Positions 1-9,815 of a stretch of 64,000 nt of DNA are shown here, one piece after another; positions within the stretch are counted from its first letter, which is position 1; every line of letters begins with the position of its first letter. The notes under the pieces were generated by a model. That model was not told the origin of the DNA. It worked only from the letters and a program-made list of their open reading frames with translations, and did no database searches. The stretch is from Trichlorobacter ammonificans (GTDB lineage: Bacteria; Desulfobacterota; Desulfuromonadia; Geobacterales; Pseudopelobacteraceae). Made by a program: the position numbers and the translations under genes. The stretch lies in NCBI RefSeq assembly GCF_933509905.1, contig NZ_OW150024.1:2716001-2780000 (forward strand), in the 5' to 3' direction.

Positions 1-17
1 CCGGAAGGTAGCCCGTA

Positions 18-1061
18 ATGTCGAATCCGCCGTACCCGCAGCACCCCGCAGCACCGCCTCAACGTACCGCCGTGGCCCTCCTCTCGGGGGGCCTCGATTC
101 AACCCTTGCCGTCAAGCTGATGCTTGAGCAGGGGATCAGGGTCGTAGCCCTCAACTTCACCTCTCCCTTCTGCACCTGCACCAGCAAGTCATCCGGCTGT
201 AAGTCCGAGGCGGTGCGGGTTGCCCAGGAGTTCAACATCCCGATCACGGTCAAGAACAAGGGGATCGACTATCTGGAGATCGTCCGGGCGCCCCGTTTCG
301 GCTACGGCAAGGGCCTGAACCCCTGCATCGACTGCCGTATCTTCCTGCTGCAGAAAGCCGGTGAGTTTCTGCGGGAAACCGGTGCCGACTTCGTCATCAC
401 CGGCGAGGTGCTGGGGCAGCGCCCCATGAGCCAGCGCCGGGACGCCCTGCTGCGGATCGAGCAGGAAAGCGGCCTGGCCGGCCTGATCCTGCGCCCCCTC
501 TCGGCCCGCCACTTCGAACCCACCATCCCGGAAAACGAGGGGTGGGTTGACCGGGAAAAGCTGCTGGCCATTGAAGGGCGTTCCCGCAAGGAACAGATTC
601 AGCTTGCCGAAGAACTGGACCTGGGGAACTACCCCTGTCCCGCCGGCGGCTGCATGCTGACCGAGCCGCTCTTCGTGCCCAAGCTGAAGGATCTGTTCGA
701 GCAGTGCGACCAACTGGAGATGTTCGACATCAAGCTGCTCAAAACCGGCCGCCACTTCCGGCTCTCCCCCCGGCACAAGCTCGTGCTGGGACGGGACGAG
801 CGCGAGAACGACCTGCTGGCCGCCGTGGCCCGCCCCGAGGACACGGTACTGCTCTGGCAGGACGGCACCGGCCCCTGCGGCCTGCTCACCGGCCCGGAGG
901 ACCCGGCCGTGCTGGATCTGGCCGCTGCCCTGCTGCTGCACCACACCAAGGCGACACCCCGCGAGGAGAGCCGTGTGCTGGTCCGGCACAACGGCCACGA
1001 AAAAACCGTCAGCCGGATGAATGATCTGGAACGGGAGGCTGTTACGGCGCTCCGCCTGTAG
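18..1061 (+). CDS. PP-loop (ThiI/MnmA-like) tRNA thiolation-type ATPase with DUF814-like C-terminus
   Basis: The N-terminal half carries an adenylating PP-loop (SGGLDST, residues 23-29), as in ThiI, MnmA and other tRNA thiolases. Cysteine pairs follow (CTC near 57-59, CIDC near 100, CPAGGC near 206) that could carry persulfide or bind metal. The last ~100 residues resemble the RNA-binding DUF814/NFACT-R region. A GGAAGG Shine-Dalgarno sits 10 bases upstream of the ATG. Such proteins are often annotated as tRNA 2-thiouridylate methyltransferase, which is probably a misnomer. It probably modifies RNA, but the nucleoside is not knowable here. It lies 44 bases before the carbonic anhydrase gene. 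Confidence 0.75.
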   Translation: MSNPPYPQHPAAPPQRTAVALLSGGLDSTLAVKLMLEQGIRVVALNFTSPFCTCTSKSSGCKSEAVRVAQEFNIPITVKNKGIDYLEIVRAPRFGYGKGLNPCIDCRIFLLQKAGEFLRETGADFVITGEVLGQRPMSQRRDALLRIEQESGLAGLILRPLSARHFEPTIPENEGWVDREKLLAIEGRSRKEQIQLAEELDLGNYPCPAGGCMLTEPLFVPKLKDLFEQCDQLEMFDIKLLKTGRHFRLSPRHKLVLGRDERENDLLAAVARPEDTVLLWQDGTGPCGLLTGPEDPAVLDLAAALLLHHTKATPREESRVLVRHNGHEKTVSRMNDLEREAVTALRL

Positions 1062-1105
1062 GACCGCCCCCCGCACACCCCACACCCGAGCAAAGGAATC
1101 AGCCG

Positions 1106-1657
1106 ATGACCCTGCTGGACGAAATCATTGCCCACAACCGGAGTTTCACCCATCCCGGTGCCTTTCCCCCCCTCTCCAAGTCCCCCCGCAAGCAGCTGGG
1201 GATCTTCACCTGCATGGACACCCGGCTGGTGGATTTCCTGGAGCCGGCCATGGGGTTGCAGCGGGGGGACGCCAAGATCATCAAGAACGCCGGCAACACC
1301 ATCATTGACCCCCACCAGGGGGGGGTGATCCGTAGTCTGGTGGTGGCGATTTACGAGCTGGGTGTTGAGGAAGTGTTCGTCATCGGTCATGAGGACTGCG
1401 GCATGGGTTCGGTGGATGGGCCGGGACTGCGGGACAAGATGATCGCCCGCGGCGTGTCGCCGGAGATCATCGACCGGATGATGCCGGACATCGGTCAATG
1501 GGTGGGAGCATTCTCCCATCCGCGGGAGAATGTGGAACGGGTGGTGCGGGTACTGCGGGAAAACCCGCTGCTGCCGAAGAACGTGCCGATCCACGGCCTG
1601 CTGTTCTGTCCCAACGACGGCCGCCTGGAGGTGGTTTCCGCCGGGTACGGCACTTAG
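1106..1657 (+). CDS. beta-class carbonic anhydrase
   Basis: Zinc enzyme interconverting CO2 and bicarbonate. The beta-class zinc ligands are visible: C36-x-D38-x-R40 (the Cys ligand and the Asp-Arg dyad) and H95-x2-C98 in GHEDCGMG. At 183 residues it is one of the short bacterial forms. Bicarbonate supply would suit a genome with biotin-dependent carboxylases such as those at 48-53 kb, but that link is an inference. It follows the PP-loop gene on the same strand and its stop lies only 7 bases from the convergent dtd stop, so there is almost no room for a terminator. Confidence 0.9.
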   Translation: MTLLDEIIAHNRSFTHPGAFPPLSKSPRKQLGIFTCMDTRLVDFLEPAMGLQRGDAKIIKNAGNTIIDPHQGGVIRSLVVAIYELGVEEVFVIGHEDCGMGSVDGPGLRDKMIARGVSPEIIDRMMPDIGQWVGAFSHPRENVERVVRVLRENPLLPKNVPIHGLLFCPNDGRLEVVSAGYGT

Positions 1658-1664
1658 AAAACTC

Positions 1665-2105
1665 TCAGCGCCGCTCCAAAATAAACGTTACCGGGCCGTC
1701 GTTTACCAGGCTCACCTGCATATCGGCCTGAAAAACACCGGTGGCCACCGTCACCCCGTGTCGTTGCAGGGTTTCGACGAAATAGTCGTACAGCCGCCTC
1801 CCTTCCGCTACAGGGGCGGCACCGTCAAAGGACGGCCGCCGTCCCTTGTCGCAGTTTCCGGCCAGCGTGAACTGCGACACCGCCAGGATGGCACCCCCCA
1901 CCTCCCCCAGGGCCAGGTTCATCTTGCCCGCCCCGTCCTCGAAGATGCGCAAGCCGATGATCTTCTCCGCCAGCCAGTCGGCCTGGGCCTCGCCATCCCC
2001 TTTCTCAACCCCCAGCAACACCAGGATTCCCCGGTTAATGGCACCGACCGTCTCTCCGTTCACCGCCACCGAAGCGGAGCTGACGCGCTGAATCACGGCC
2101 CGCAC
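1665..2105 (-). CDS. dtd: D-aminoacyl-tRNA deacylase
   Basis: Hydrolyses D-amino acids from mischarged tRNA in the cytoplasm. Full-length for the family (146 residues), with the start [13 protein letters not shown], the active-site motif SQFTLA near residue 87 and the Gly-cisPro element in NDGPVTF close to the C-terminus. The start codon lies inside the end of the upstream histidine kinase gene (13-base overlap), so the two are probably translationally coupled. Nothing else suggests a functional link to the signalling cluster. Confidence 0.93.
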   Translation of the reverse strand: MRAVIQRVSSASVAVNGETVGAINRGILVLLGVEKGDGEAQADWLAEKIIGLRIFEDGAGKMNLALGEVGGAILAVSQFTLAGNCDKGRRPSFDGAAPVAEGRRLYDYFVETLQRHGVTVATGVFQADMQVSLVNDGPVTFILERR

Positions 2106-4084
2106 GACACCACCTCCTGCTCACAGGGGATGACGATCCTGAATTGCGCTCCCTCCGCGGTGTTGACGACACTGATCCGGCCGCCCAGCTTGCTTTCCAG
2201 GATCATGCGGGTCATGTACAGCCCCAGACCGGTTCCCTGGGACTTGTGACGGGTCGTGAAATACGGGTCGAAAATCTTGTCGATGATCTCCTCCGTCACC
2301 CCACCGGCATTGTCGCTGATGGTGATCAGGGCTTCGCCGTCGCTGATGCGGCAGATCACCTCAATTGTCGGGTTGACGGTATTTCGCTCCACCAGCACGT
2401 CACGGGCATTGTTGATGATGTTGAGAAGTGCCTGGGAGAGCTCGTTGGCGTACCCCATCACCATACAGCGGCGGTCAAGCTCCACCGTGACCGTAATGCC
2501 GTAATGCTGCAGCGACGCCCGTACCAACCCCACGGCATTCTGGATGGCGACCTCCAGGTCAAACAGCCGCGGGACGCGGTCCTGCTTGAAAAAGTCACGA
2601 AAATCGTTGATGGTATTGGACATGTACTGGATGGTGCTCATGCTCGAGTCGATGAACTGGCCCACTTTCTGGCCATCCAGCAGGCCGTCCTCGTAGTCGT
2701 ACCGGACCATCTGGATAAGAATACCCAGCTCGTTCAACGGCTGGCGCCACTGGTGGGCGATATTGGAGAGCATCTCCCCCATGGCTGCCAGCCTGCTCTG
2801 TTGCATCATCAGCAGGTCCTTCTCCCGGTTCTTGGCCAGCTCCTCCCGCACCCGCTGTTCGAGGGAATCGTTCACCGCCTCCAGCTGCAGCTGTTTAACC
2901 CGTAACGCCTCCTCGGTCCGCTGACGCACCGAGACCTCCTCCTCAAGCAGGGCCGCATTCAGGTGGAGCTCCTCCTCCATCTTCTGGCGTTCGGCGATCT
3001 CATGCTCCAGTACCTTTGCGCGTTCATGGAGGGTGGAGGACATCTCCTGCAGCGTCATGGCTAGGCTGTCCAGCTCGGCGATCTCGGAGCCGGGCCAACG
3101 GGTAACAATCTCATCGTTGGCGATGTTGCGCGCATGAGAGGCCAGGGCTTCGATCTGCCGGGCCAGGCGGTAGGAAAAGACCAGGGAAGCGGCCAGGACC
3201 GTCAGGGCAGTCACCAGCAGTCCGGCCACAGCAATGGCAACGGCCACCCAGACCTGGCGGTAGGCCGTTGCCCGCGGTTCCGTGACCAGTACCCACCAGT
3301 CCAGCGTCCTGATCTTCTGAATGCTGCCCACCATGACGGTACCGTTCAGATCGAGAAGGCCACTTGCATCCGCACCGGTTTTAATGCTGTTCTGAATCAG
3401 CTCATTGTTGCTCAGGTTTATCTGCTGCGCGGTATAGCGGCCGCTCTGGTCGGCAATAATCTGACCGCGACGGTCGATCACGAACAGCTGCCGGTCCTTT
3501 GCCATCGAAATCCGGCGGAGAAACAGGGAAAGCTCAGCCAGATCGATCTCGCCGATCAGCACCCGCGGCCCCGAGGGAGCGGCAACGGCAACGGAGAGAC
3601 CGCTGCCCACCACCGACAGGAAGGTCTCCGACCATTGAAGATTGCCGGTTGTGCGCGTCTGCCGGAAGAGGTCGTTGCCGGTCATGTCCAGCCCCTGCAG
3701 ATCGGCACTGCTTACCCGGGCATCCTCCATGAGCCCCACCATCCCGATCCGGCCATCGGCATCCACCAGGTAGAGGCTGCGCAGGTGCGGTACCGATTTG
3801 ACGGCGGCATATATGACATGCTGGACGTGGCGCCGGTATTCCGCTGTCAGCTCAGCTTCGGGATGCAGGCGGGCAATGGTGGTGACGTGGGATTCAGCAA
3901 CGGTGAGAAACGACTCGACCTGGCCGGCAATGGCTTCGGCCAGTTGGTGTTGTTGGGCGTTTACGCCGCGGCTGATCAGCGGCACCAGCCAGAGCCAGCC
4001 GAAGAACAGCACCAGCAGCAGGGGCAGAAATATGGCAAGGGCCGAGTTGGCAAACAGTATGGTGCGCAGGCTTCTGGTGGTCAT
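2093..4084 (-). CDS. membrane sensor histidine kinase (periplasmic Cache-type sensor)
   Basis: 663 residues. A membrane segment near 10-36 and another near 278-303 flank a ~240-residue periplasmic region that looks like a double Cache sensor. A HAMP-like linker and a long coiled coil (345-425) follow. The phospho-acceptor box is AHQWRQPL with His444, a HisKA variant, and the ATPase domain shows an N box ([10 protein letters not shown]), DNAGG and GTGLGLYM. No response regulator is adjacent. The gene is 6 bases from the substrate-binding lipoprotein gene, suggesting the two share a signal. The same HQWRQPL box occurs in the soluble kinase at 13646. Confidence 0.88.
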   Translation of the reverse strand: MTTRSLRTILFANSALAIFLPLLLVLFFGWLWLVPLISRGVNAQQHQLAEAIAGQVESFLTVAESHVTTIARLHPEAELTAEYRRHVQHVIYAAVKSVPHLRSLYLVDADGRIGMVGLMEDARVSSADLQGLDMTGNDLFRQTRTTGNLQWSETFLSVVGSGLSVAVAAPSGPRVLIGEIDLAELSLFLRRISMAKDRQLFVIDRRGQIIADQSGRYTAQQINLSNNELIQNSIKTGADASGLLDLNGTVMVGSIQKIRTLDWWVLVTEPRATAYRQVWVAVAIAVAGLLVTALTVLAASLVFSYRLARQIEALASHARNIANDEIVTRWPGSEIAELDSLAMTLQEMSSTLHERAKVLEHEIAERQKMEEELHLNAALLEEEVSVRQRTEEALRVKQLQLEAVNDSLEQRVREELAKNREKDLLMMQQSRLAAMGEMLSNIAHQWRQPLNELGILIQMVRYDYEDGLLDGQKVGQFIDSSMSTIQYMSNTINDFRDFFKQDRVPRLFDLEVAIQNAVGLVRASLQHYGITVTVELDRRCMVMGYANELSQALLNIINNARDVLVERNTVNPTIEVICRISDGEALITISDNAGGVTEEIIDKIFDPYFTTRHKSQGTGLGLYMTRMILESKLGGRISVVNTAEGAQFRIVIPCEQEVVSCGP

Positions 4085-4090
4085 GGAAGC

Positions 4091-5209
4091 CTATGGCTCC
4101 AGGGTATGGTAGCTGCCGTCGCGCACGACGGCAAGGTAGGTGGGCCGGTCGGCATCGCCGAAACGGTCGATGGTGAACTCCTGCTGGACACCGCTGAAAC
4201 GGCCGATCCGCAGCAGCGTCTGTTTGACGGTTTCCCCTGGGCCACGCTTTTCGAGCGTTTCGAGAGCAACCTTGGCGGCATCATAACCGGCAAGTGCGGC
4301 AAATCCCGGCTCCTGGCCGCCAAAGCGAGCCCGATAGGCGTCCCTGAAGGCGCGATACCGGGGATGGGCGCTTTCGCGGTTGAAGAACTGCGACACGTGC
4401 GCCCCTTCAGCCGCGGCGCCGGCCAGCTCCACAAAGCGTTCGGTGGAGGGCCACTCCGACAGGGCGATGGCCTGCCGGGGCGCCAGCTTGCGGATCTGCT
4501 GGCAGATGACCGCCGCGTCCACCGAGTTGGTAATCACCAGCACCAGGTCCGGCTTTGCGGCCAGCACTTGGCGCAGTGGCCCTTGAAAAGCAGGGGTGGC
4601 GCCGGAGTGAAAACCGTACGCTCTCACCATCTTCCCGCCGTGTTTCCCGAACCGGGCCGCGAACTCGTTCAGCCAGACCTCGCTGTAGGCTCGGTTGTCC
4701 AGATCGTAGACAGCCGCCACGGAACGCCGGTTCAGCCTGCGGTACTGAAAATCCGCCGATTTTTCGGCATAGGCGCGGGTATCGCCGCAGACCCGGAAAA
4801 AATTGTCGTCCTTCCCGGCAAGCGAGCTGGAGGTAACGGTGGGACTGAGCAGAATGGTGTCGGAGGCATTGATTCGCGGCAGAATGGCGGTTGCCACGCC
4901 GCTGGTCATGGGACCGATGATCACCTCGACCCGGTTGGCCAGCAGTTCCTCGACAGCTTTTCCGGCAATATCCGGATTCTGTTCGTCGTCACGTACCAGC
5001 AGTTCCACGGGATGGCCATTCAGACCACCGGCAGCGTTACGCTCCTCAATGGCCAGCATGACGCCGTTGCGTCCCGCAATCCCCAGGTCAGCCACCCGAC
5101 CGGACATGCCGGCCATCATGCCGATTTTGACCGGTTCTTTCCGGGAACAGCCAGCCAACAGGCACGCGAGCACGAGCGTCGCCGCAGCAAGTCGTGTCAG
5201 TCTGCTCAT
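4091..5209 (-). CDS. ABC-type substrate-binding lipoprotein (branched-chain amino acid/amide family)
   Basis: Periplasmic-binding-protein fold of the Leu/Ile/Val receptor family (Peripla_BP_6): KIGMMAGMSGRVADLG at the mature N-terminus, then two lobes with DEQNPDIA and ALAGYDAAKVAL. The signal peptide ends in a lipobox, LLAGC, with Cys21. I chose the ATG at 5209 because GGGAGGA lies 7 bases upstream; a GTG 15 bases further up lacks a ribosome site. No permease or ATPase gene is nearby. It sits between two sensor kinases, so a role as ligand-presenting subunit for a kinase is more likely than transport. Ligand unknown. Confidence 0.85.
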   Translation of the reverse strand: MSRLTRLAAATLVLACLLAGCSRKEPVKIGMMAGMSGRVADLGIAGRNGVMLAIEERNAAGGLNGHPVELLVRDDEQNPDIAGKAVEELLANRVEVIIGPMTSGVATAILPRINASDTILLSPTVTSSSLAGKDDNFFRVCGDTRAYAEKSADFQYRRLNRRSVAAVYDLDNRAYSEVWLNEFAARFGKHGGKMVRAYGFHSGATPAFQGPLRQVLAAKPDLVLVITNSVDAAVICQQIRKLAPRQAIALSEWPSTERFVELAGAAAEGAHVSQFFNRESAHPRYRAFRDAYRARFGGQEPGFAALAGYDAAKVALETLEKRGPGETVKQTLLRIGRFSGVQQEFTIDRFGDADRPTYLAVVRDGSYHTLEP

Positions 5210-5307
5210 GGATAGTCCTCCCACACCCGCCGAACTTCAGATACCACGCTCCACATCGTTTCCGTTGCCCTTATACCACAGCTTTCCGATAAGGAAAGCC
5301 GGCGTCA

Positions 5308-8300
5308 TCAACCGCTCTCGCCACGGAGAGCGGCCAGCAGCGCTTCCGCACGGGTTTCCACCAGGCGCAGCCGCCGCTGTATCTGTTCGCTGCCGGCGTT
5401 TTCGGCCTCCTGCTCCAGCAGGCTTGCCGCCAGATGCAGCTGACCGGCACTGATATTAGCGGCACACCCCTTGATGGCATGGGCCACCTGCCGCAGGGCG
5501 GAACGATCGTCAGCTTCCGTCGCCGCCCGGAGCTGACTGAGCTGACGGGGAATATCCTCCAGCGCGATCGCGAGAATTTCGTTCATCAACTCTTCCGCGT
5601 CTCCCACCCGGTCCAGCAGATCAGCCCGATCAAAAACCTGCAGGTCCCGCTGCCCCTCGCCCGTTGCGGGGTGATCGCCCGTCCCCGGCGGCGGCTGGTG
5701 GGCGTGGGGACCACGGGATAGCCATTTGTCCAGCATTTTCACCAGCTCCAGCGGCTTGACCGGCTTGGAAAGGTAGTCATCCATACCGGCGGCCAGGCAG
5801 CGCTCCCGGTCGCCGGACAGGGCGTTCGCGGTCATGGCGATCACCGGCACCGTCCGGTTCAGCGCCGTGGAGTCCGGGGAACGCAGCCGGCGTGTTGCGG
5901 CAAACCCGTCCAGTTCCGGCATCTGGCAGTCCATCAACACCAGGTCGTAGGCAATCCGTTCCAGCAGTTCAAGGGCCTCCCGGCCATTGGCCGCCACATC
6001 GGCACGATAGCCGGCCTTGCCCAGCATGGCCAGTGCCACCGCCTGATTCACCTGATTGTCTTCCACCAGCAGAATATGCACCCCGTCCCGCTGGGCCTCC
6101 CGGATGGCGTGGGCGGCACCAGGCCCGCCCCCTCCCTGGTGCGACGGCGCCCCACGCCCCACCAGCACGGAGAGGCAGTCATGGAGGTGTTGCTGTCGGA
6201 TCGGTTTGGTCAGAGAGGCATTGAAGCCGGCCTGTTCAAAGGTAGCCGCATCCCCCCGCTGCCCCAGGGAGGTCAGCGCCACCAGCGCCGTCTTCCCCAC
6301 CTCGGCATCGGCCCGGATCATGCTTGCCAGGCTTAGGCCGCCCGTTTCCGTCATGTCGTAATCCAGCAGAGCAACCTGGAAGGGGTCTCCCTGCCGCTGG
6401 CGTTGGCGGAGCAGTTCCAGCGCCGCTGTGCCGTCGGCCACGGCGACATGGTGGCAGCGCCACCCCGCCAGCAGCGATCCCAACAGCTCGCAATTGGCCG
6501 CGTTATCGTCCACCACCAGCACCTTGAGACCGTCAATCGGTTCTAAGGGATGGGAGCCAATCCGCTCCGCCGGCGCCACCGGTTCGAAGCGGACGGTAAA
6601 CCAGAATTCCGACCCTTCCCCCTCTTGGCTCTCAACGCCGATCTGACCTCCCATCAACCGTACCAGCTGCCGGCAGATGGCGAGTCCCAGGCCGGTACCG
6701 CCGTATTTGCGGGTGGTGGAGCCGTCCACCTGGATGAACGGTTCGAAAATGGCGTTCAGCCGTTCCCGGGGGATGCCGATACCGGTATCACGCACCGAAA
6801 CCCGCAGCACCACCTGCCGATGATCCTCCTGTTCCAGCAGCGCCCTGATGCAGACATCGCCGTGCGCCGTGAATTTGATGGCATTGCCGGCCAAGTTCAA
6901 CACGATCTGGCGCAGCCTGCCCGGGTCTCCCTTCAGCTCCCAGGGAACCGCCGGGTCCACCAGACAGACCAGCTCCAGTCCCTTCTCGGCAGCCCGGCCG
7001 GCCAGCAGTTCAATCGTCTCCTCCAGGGTCACCCGCGGGTCGAAGACCAGGGTCTCCAGTTCGAGGCGGCCGGCCTCGATCTTGGAGAAATCCAGGATGT
7101 CGTTGATGATGTCCAGCAGGTTTTCGCCGCTTCTGCGCACAATCTCGGCGAAGCGGCGCTGTTCCGGCGTCAATTCGGTTTCCAGCAGCAGGCCGGTCAT
7201 ACCGATCACCCCGTTCATCGGGGTACGGATTTCGTGGCTCATGGTGGCCAAAAATGCGCTTTTTGCCTGGGTGGCCTCTTCAGCCTCCGCCAACGCCAGC
7301 GCCAGCTCAAGGCTCTTCTGCTCCATGGAAATGGAAAAATCCAGCAGCTTGGATTCCCGAGCCGCCAGACCGTCCAGCAGATTATTGAAGGAGTCGGCCA
7401 GCAGCTGCAGCTCGTCGTTGCTGGTAAGATGGATACGACTGCGGTTGCCGGCACCGGTGGCCACCGCCTTCACCTGGGAGGTCAGGCTGTCCAGCCCCCC
7501 GGTAATACTGCGCCCCAGCAACCAGGCAACCAGCACCGCCACCCCCACGGCGGCGGTCATCCCCCAGAGGAAGGCGGCCCTGAAACGGAAAATCGGCTCG
7601 TAGGCCTCCTCGATGGGAAACTGGGAAACCAGCACCCAGCCGGTGGATTCGAGCCGCTTGAAGGCGGCCAGGAACTGTTGCCCCCCGAAGTTGCTGGTTT
7701 CTCCCACCCCTTCGGCCTGCTTCATCGCCCGGTCAAAAATCAGATTGGACTCGGGCGAAAGATCCTTTTTCCCCACCCGGTCCCGGGCGGGATGGAGGAT
7801 CACGGTCCGGTCGGGGGCGAACAGGGAGAGATAGCCGCTCCTGCCCACCTTGGCGCTGGTCAGATCCCGGAAGAAGCTGTCTTCGGCCTGTATATCGATG
7901 GCACCGGTCAGCAGGCCGACGACTCTTCCCTGCTGATCGCGCAGCGGCGCTGTCATGACAAGGATCGGCGTCTTATCGACCCGTGAGTTCACCGGCAGGG
8001 ACACCAACGGCTTTCCGCTGCGGAGCGTTTCGCGGACATAGGGTTCGTCGGCGACGGAAATGCCGAGCAGCCGTGGCAGATGGGGGTTTGTAGCAACCTG
8101 AACGCCGTTGCCGTTCACCAAGGAGAGACCGTGGGAAAAGATTGAACGGATGCCGGTACGGTTTTCCAGCCAGCTCTGCATCCGCAGACGGTCACCCAGC
8201 ATTGTCACCGGCACCACGCGCGCCACGGCGATGAGCGCTTCCTGAGCACTTGACATTTTGTGGTCCAACCCCCGAGCCACGGTGGAGACCATCGAAAGCT

Positions 8301-8433
8301 GTTCGCGGTAGATACTCTCCTGGGTCTGCAGCTTGAACCAGGCATAAGTGCCCCAGGCAATCATCCCCAACAGCAGGGCAATGAAGATGCTGAAGCCGGC
8401 AATCAGCTTGTAACGTATGCTGACAAAGGTCAT
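5308..8433 (-). CDS. hybrid sensor histidine kinase: Cache, HAMP, HisKA, HATPase, two receivers, HPt
   Basis: 1041 residues from the ATG at 8433 (GGAAGG about 12 bases upstream; the 34 residues before it look like non-coding read-through). Order: membrane segment ~8-30, periplasmic dCache ~35-285, membrane segment ~287-307, HAMP, coiled coil, HisKA with His400 in [10 protein letters not shown], ATPase with GTGLGLAI, first receiver with Asp691 in LLDYDM, second receiver with Asp835 in LMDCQMP, and HPt with His985 in [10 protein letters not shown]. All phosphorelay residues are present but there is no output domain, so phosphate must leave to a regulator encoded elsewhere. First gene of the minus-strand cluster reaching dtd. 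Confidence 0.92.
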   Translation of the reverse strand: MTFVSIRYKLIAGFSIFIALLLGMIAWGTYAWFKLQTQESIYREQLSMVSTVARGLDHKMSSAQEALIAVARVVPVTMLGDRLRMQSWLENRTGIRSIFSHGLSLVNGNGVQVATNPHLPRLLGISVADEPYVRETLRSGKPLVSLPVNSRVDKTPILVMTAPLRDQQGRVVGLLTGAIDIQAEDSFFRDLTSAKVGRSGYLSLFAPDRTVILHPARDRVGKKDLSPESNLIFDRAMKQAEGVGETSNFGGQQFLAAFKRLESTGWVLVSQFPIEEAYEPIFRFRAAFLWGMTAAVGVAVLVAWLLGRSITGGLDSLTSQVKAVATGAGNRSRIHLTSNDELQLLADSFNNLLDGLAARESKLLDFSISMEQKSLELALALAEAEEATQAKSAFLATMSHEIRTPMNGVIGMTGLLLETELTPEQRRFAEIVRRSGENLLDIINDILDFSKIEAGRLELETLVFDPRVTLEETIELLAGRAAEKGLELVCLVDPAVPWELKGDPGRLRQIVLNLAGNAIKFTAHGDVCIRALLEQEDHRQVVLRVSVRDTGIGIPRERLNAIFEPFIQVDGSTTRKYGGTGLGLAICRQLVRLMGGQIGVESQEGEGSEFWFTVRFEPVAPAERIGSHPLEPIDGLKVLVVDDNAANCELLGSLLAGWRCHHVAVADGTAALELLRQRQRQGDPFQVALLDYDMTETGGLSLASMIRADAEVGKTALVALTSLGQRGDAATFEQAGFNASLTKPIRQQHLHDCLSVLVGRGAPSHQGGGGPGAAHAIREAQRDGVHILLVEDNQVNQAVALAMLGKAGYRADVAANGREALELLERIAYDLVLMDCQMPELDGFAATRRLRSPDSTALNRTVPVIAMTANALSGDRERCLAAGMDDYLSKPVKPLELVKMLDKWLSRGPHAHQPPPGTGDHPATGEGQRDLQVFDRADLLDRVGDAEELMNEILAIALEDIPRQLSQLRAATEADDRSALRQVAHAIKGCAANISAGQLHLAASLLEQEAENAGSEQIQRRLRLVETRAEALLAALRGESG

Positions 8434-8574
8434 GGGTGCGGAATACCTTCCGGTACAACAAAAATCAGGACAGCATGCGGCGGGACGGTGCCGAAGCAAC
8501 ACAGGCGCACCCCGAAGAGTACGCCTGTGCGGCACGAAAGGCGGCGCGACGCACGCCGGTGATCCCGTCTCGGC

Positions 8575-9678
8575 TTACAGGCGGATCATCTCATACCTGC
8601 GGCTTCCCAGGCCAATCTTTTCTGCATGTTCCAGCTGCACTTCCCAGGGGATATCCGGCCAGACTCCCCGGAATTTGTCGCCACCCGGCTCATGCCCCGA
8701 CTTCAGGGCGCTCCCTTCGTTCCCCCGGGCACCGTTCACCAGATCGGCACAGGCCTGGTCCAGGGCCACCGGATCGGTGGAGGCGCAGATACCGATGTCG
8801 TTGACGATGGGGGCGTCGCAGTGGCCGTAGCAATCGCAGGCCGGCGAAACCTGGGTGATGAAATTCAGGTAGACGGTCTTGCCCTGCTTGTTCGAAACCG
8901 CTCCCAAAGCATATTCGGCCATCTTCTTCATCACCAGATCCACCGCCTCGTTCCACTGGATATTCACCGCCTTGGTGGGGCAGACCGTGATACAGCGGGA
9001 ACAACCGGCGCATTTCGCCGCATCGATCACCGCCGTGCCGTCCGTGATGACGATGGCATCATGGGCACAGGCCTTGATACAGAGGCCACAGGCGGTGCAG
9101 TGCTTGGCGGCAACCACCGGCGCCACGGTGGAATGCTGCACCAGCTTTCCCTTGCGGGACGCACAGCCCATCCCCAGGTTCTTGATGGCGCCGCCGAAGC
9201 CGGTCAACTCGTGACATTTGAAGTGGGACAGCGCCACCAGGGCATCGGCCTCCACGATCTCGGTACCGATGTAGACTTCCTGCAACAGTTCCCCGTCCAC
9301 CGGTACCGTTGTTTCCGTCACCCCGCGCAGGCCGTCGCTGATGATCAGCGGCACCCCCACCACCGCATAGGCGAAACCGTTCTCGATGCCGCAGGCGAGA
9401 GCCGACACCGCCTCCTTGCGCTCACCGGGATAGAGGGTGGAGGAATCGGTCAGAAACGGCTTCGCCCCCAGTTTCTTCAACTCGTCCACCACCCGGCGGG
9501 CAAAGATCGGTCGAATGAAAGCGCTGTTCCCCTTTTCCCCGAAGTGGATCTTCACAGCGGTCAGGTCGTCCTGGGTGACGCGCTGCTGCAGGCCGCACAG
9601 CGTCAACAGCTTGGTGATCTTGTCGAACAGGTTCTCCTTGTGACTGGCCCGCATATCGGCGAAAAATACTTTTGACAT
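8575..9678 (-). CDS. DUF362-family protein with two 4Fe-4S clusters
   Basis: An N-terminal DUF362 region (KVFFADMRAS..., VKIHFGEKGN, FLTDSSTLY) leads to a bacterial ferredoxin pair: C-x2-C-x2-C-x3-C in CTACGLCIKAC and CAGCSRCITVC, near residues 190-235. DUF362 proteins are common in anaerobes and probably transfer electrons or bind a metal cofactor; their reaction is not established. The start at 9678 gives a GGGGG ribosome site a 6-base spacing, better than the ATG two codons upstream. The gene is divergent from hcp and could share its redox-responsive control region. Function unassigned. Confidence 0.85.
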   Translation of the reverse strand: MSKVFFADMRASHKENLFDKITKLLTLCGLQQRVTQDDLTAVKIHFGEKGNSAFIRPIFARRVVDELKKLGAKPFLTDSSTLYPGERKEAVSALACGIENGFAYAVVGVPLIISDGLRGVTETTVPVDGELLQEVYIGTEIVEADALVALSHFKCHELTGFGGAIKNLGMGCASRKGKLVQHSTVAPVVAAKHCTACGLCIKACAHDAIVITDGTAVIDAAKCAGCSRCITVCPTKAVNIQWNEAVDLVMKKMAEYALGAVSNKQGKTVYLNFITQVSPACDCYGHCDAPIVNDIGICASTDPVALDQACADLVNGARGNEGSALKSGHEPGGDKFRGVWPDIPWEVQLEHAEKIGLGSRRYEMIRL

Positions 9679-9704
9679 AAACATCCCCCGGTAACCGGAA
9701 TTTT

Positions 9705-9718
9705 TTGACTCAGGTCAT
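9705..9718 (+). promoter_or_regulatory. FNR/HcpR-like operator upstream of hcp
   Basis: TTGAC-N4-GTCAT, one mismatch from a perfect TTGAC/GTCAA palindrome with the FNR/CRP-family 14-base layout. A -10 like element, TATAGT, lies at 9739-9744. This places the site centre about 40 bases before the inferred transcription start, the class II activator position. hcp genes in anaerobes are commonly controlled by the CRP/FNR-family regulator HcpR. Which regulator binds here is inference. Confidence 0.5.
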
Positions 9719-9734
9719 GCAGAACTGAAAACCC

Positions 9735-9755
9735 GTGGTATAGTGTTCATACCAC
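9735..9755. promoter_or_regulatory. inverted repeat over the hcp -10 region
   Basis: Perfect inverted repeat GTGGTAT-N7-ATACCAC that includes the TATAGT -10 like element. Its position over the core promoter is what one expects for a repressor operator. I do not recognise the consensus. Confidence 0.45.
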
Positions 9756-9815
9756 AAAACGACCAAAACTCATCCATTCCAGTTGAGCCATCACCATCAC
9801 AAGGAGGAAGCACCA

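Noticed and set aside
3134-5215. Long plus-strand frame opposite the kinase and lipoprotein genes
   Set aside because: Shadow frame; the translation is compositionally biased and has no domain, whereas the minus-strand genes are clearly recognisable.
8500-8529. Inverted repeat CACAGGCG...CGCCTGTG between the hybrid kinase and DUF362 genes
   Set aside because: 14-base loop and no T tract in either direction; too weak to call a terminator.
9783-9815. His-rich N-terminal extension of hcp from a TTG codon
   Set aside because: AAGGAGG lies inside this stretch with ideal spacing to the ATG at 9816, and the homologous N-terminus begins there.
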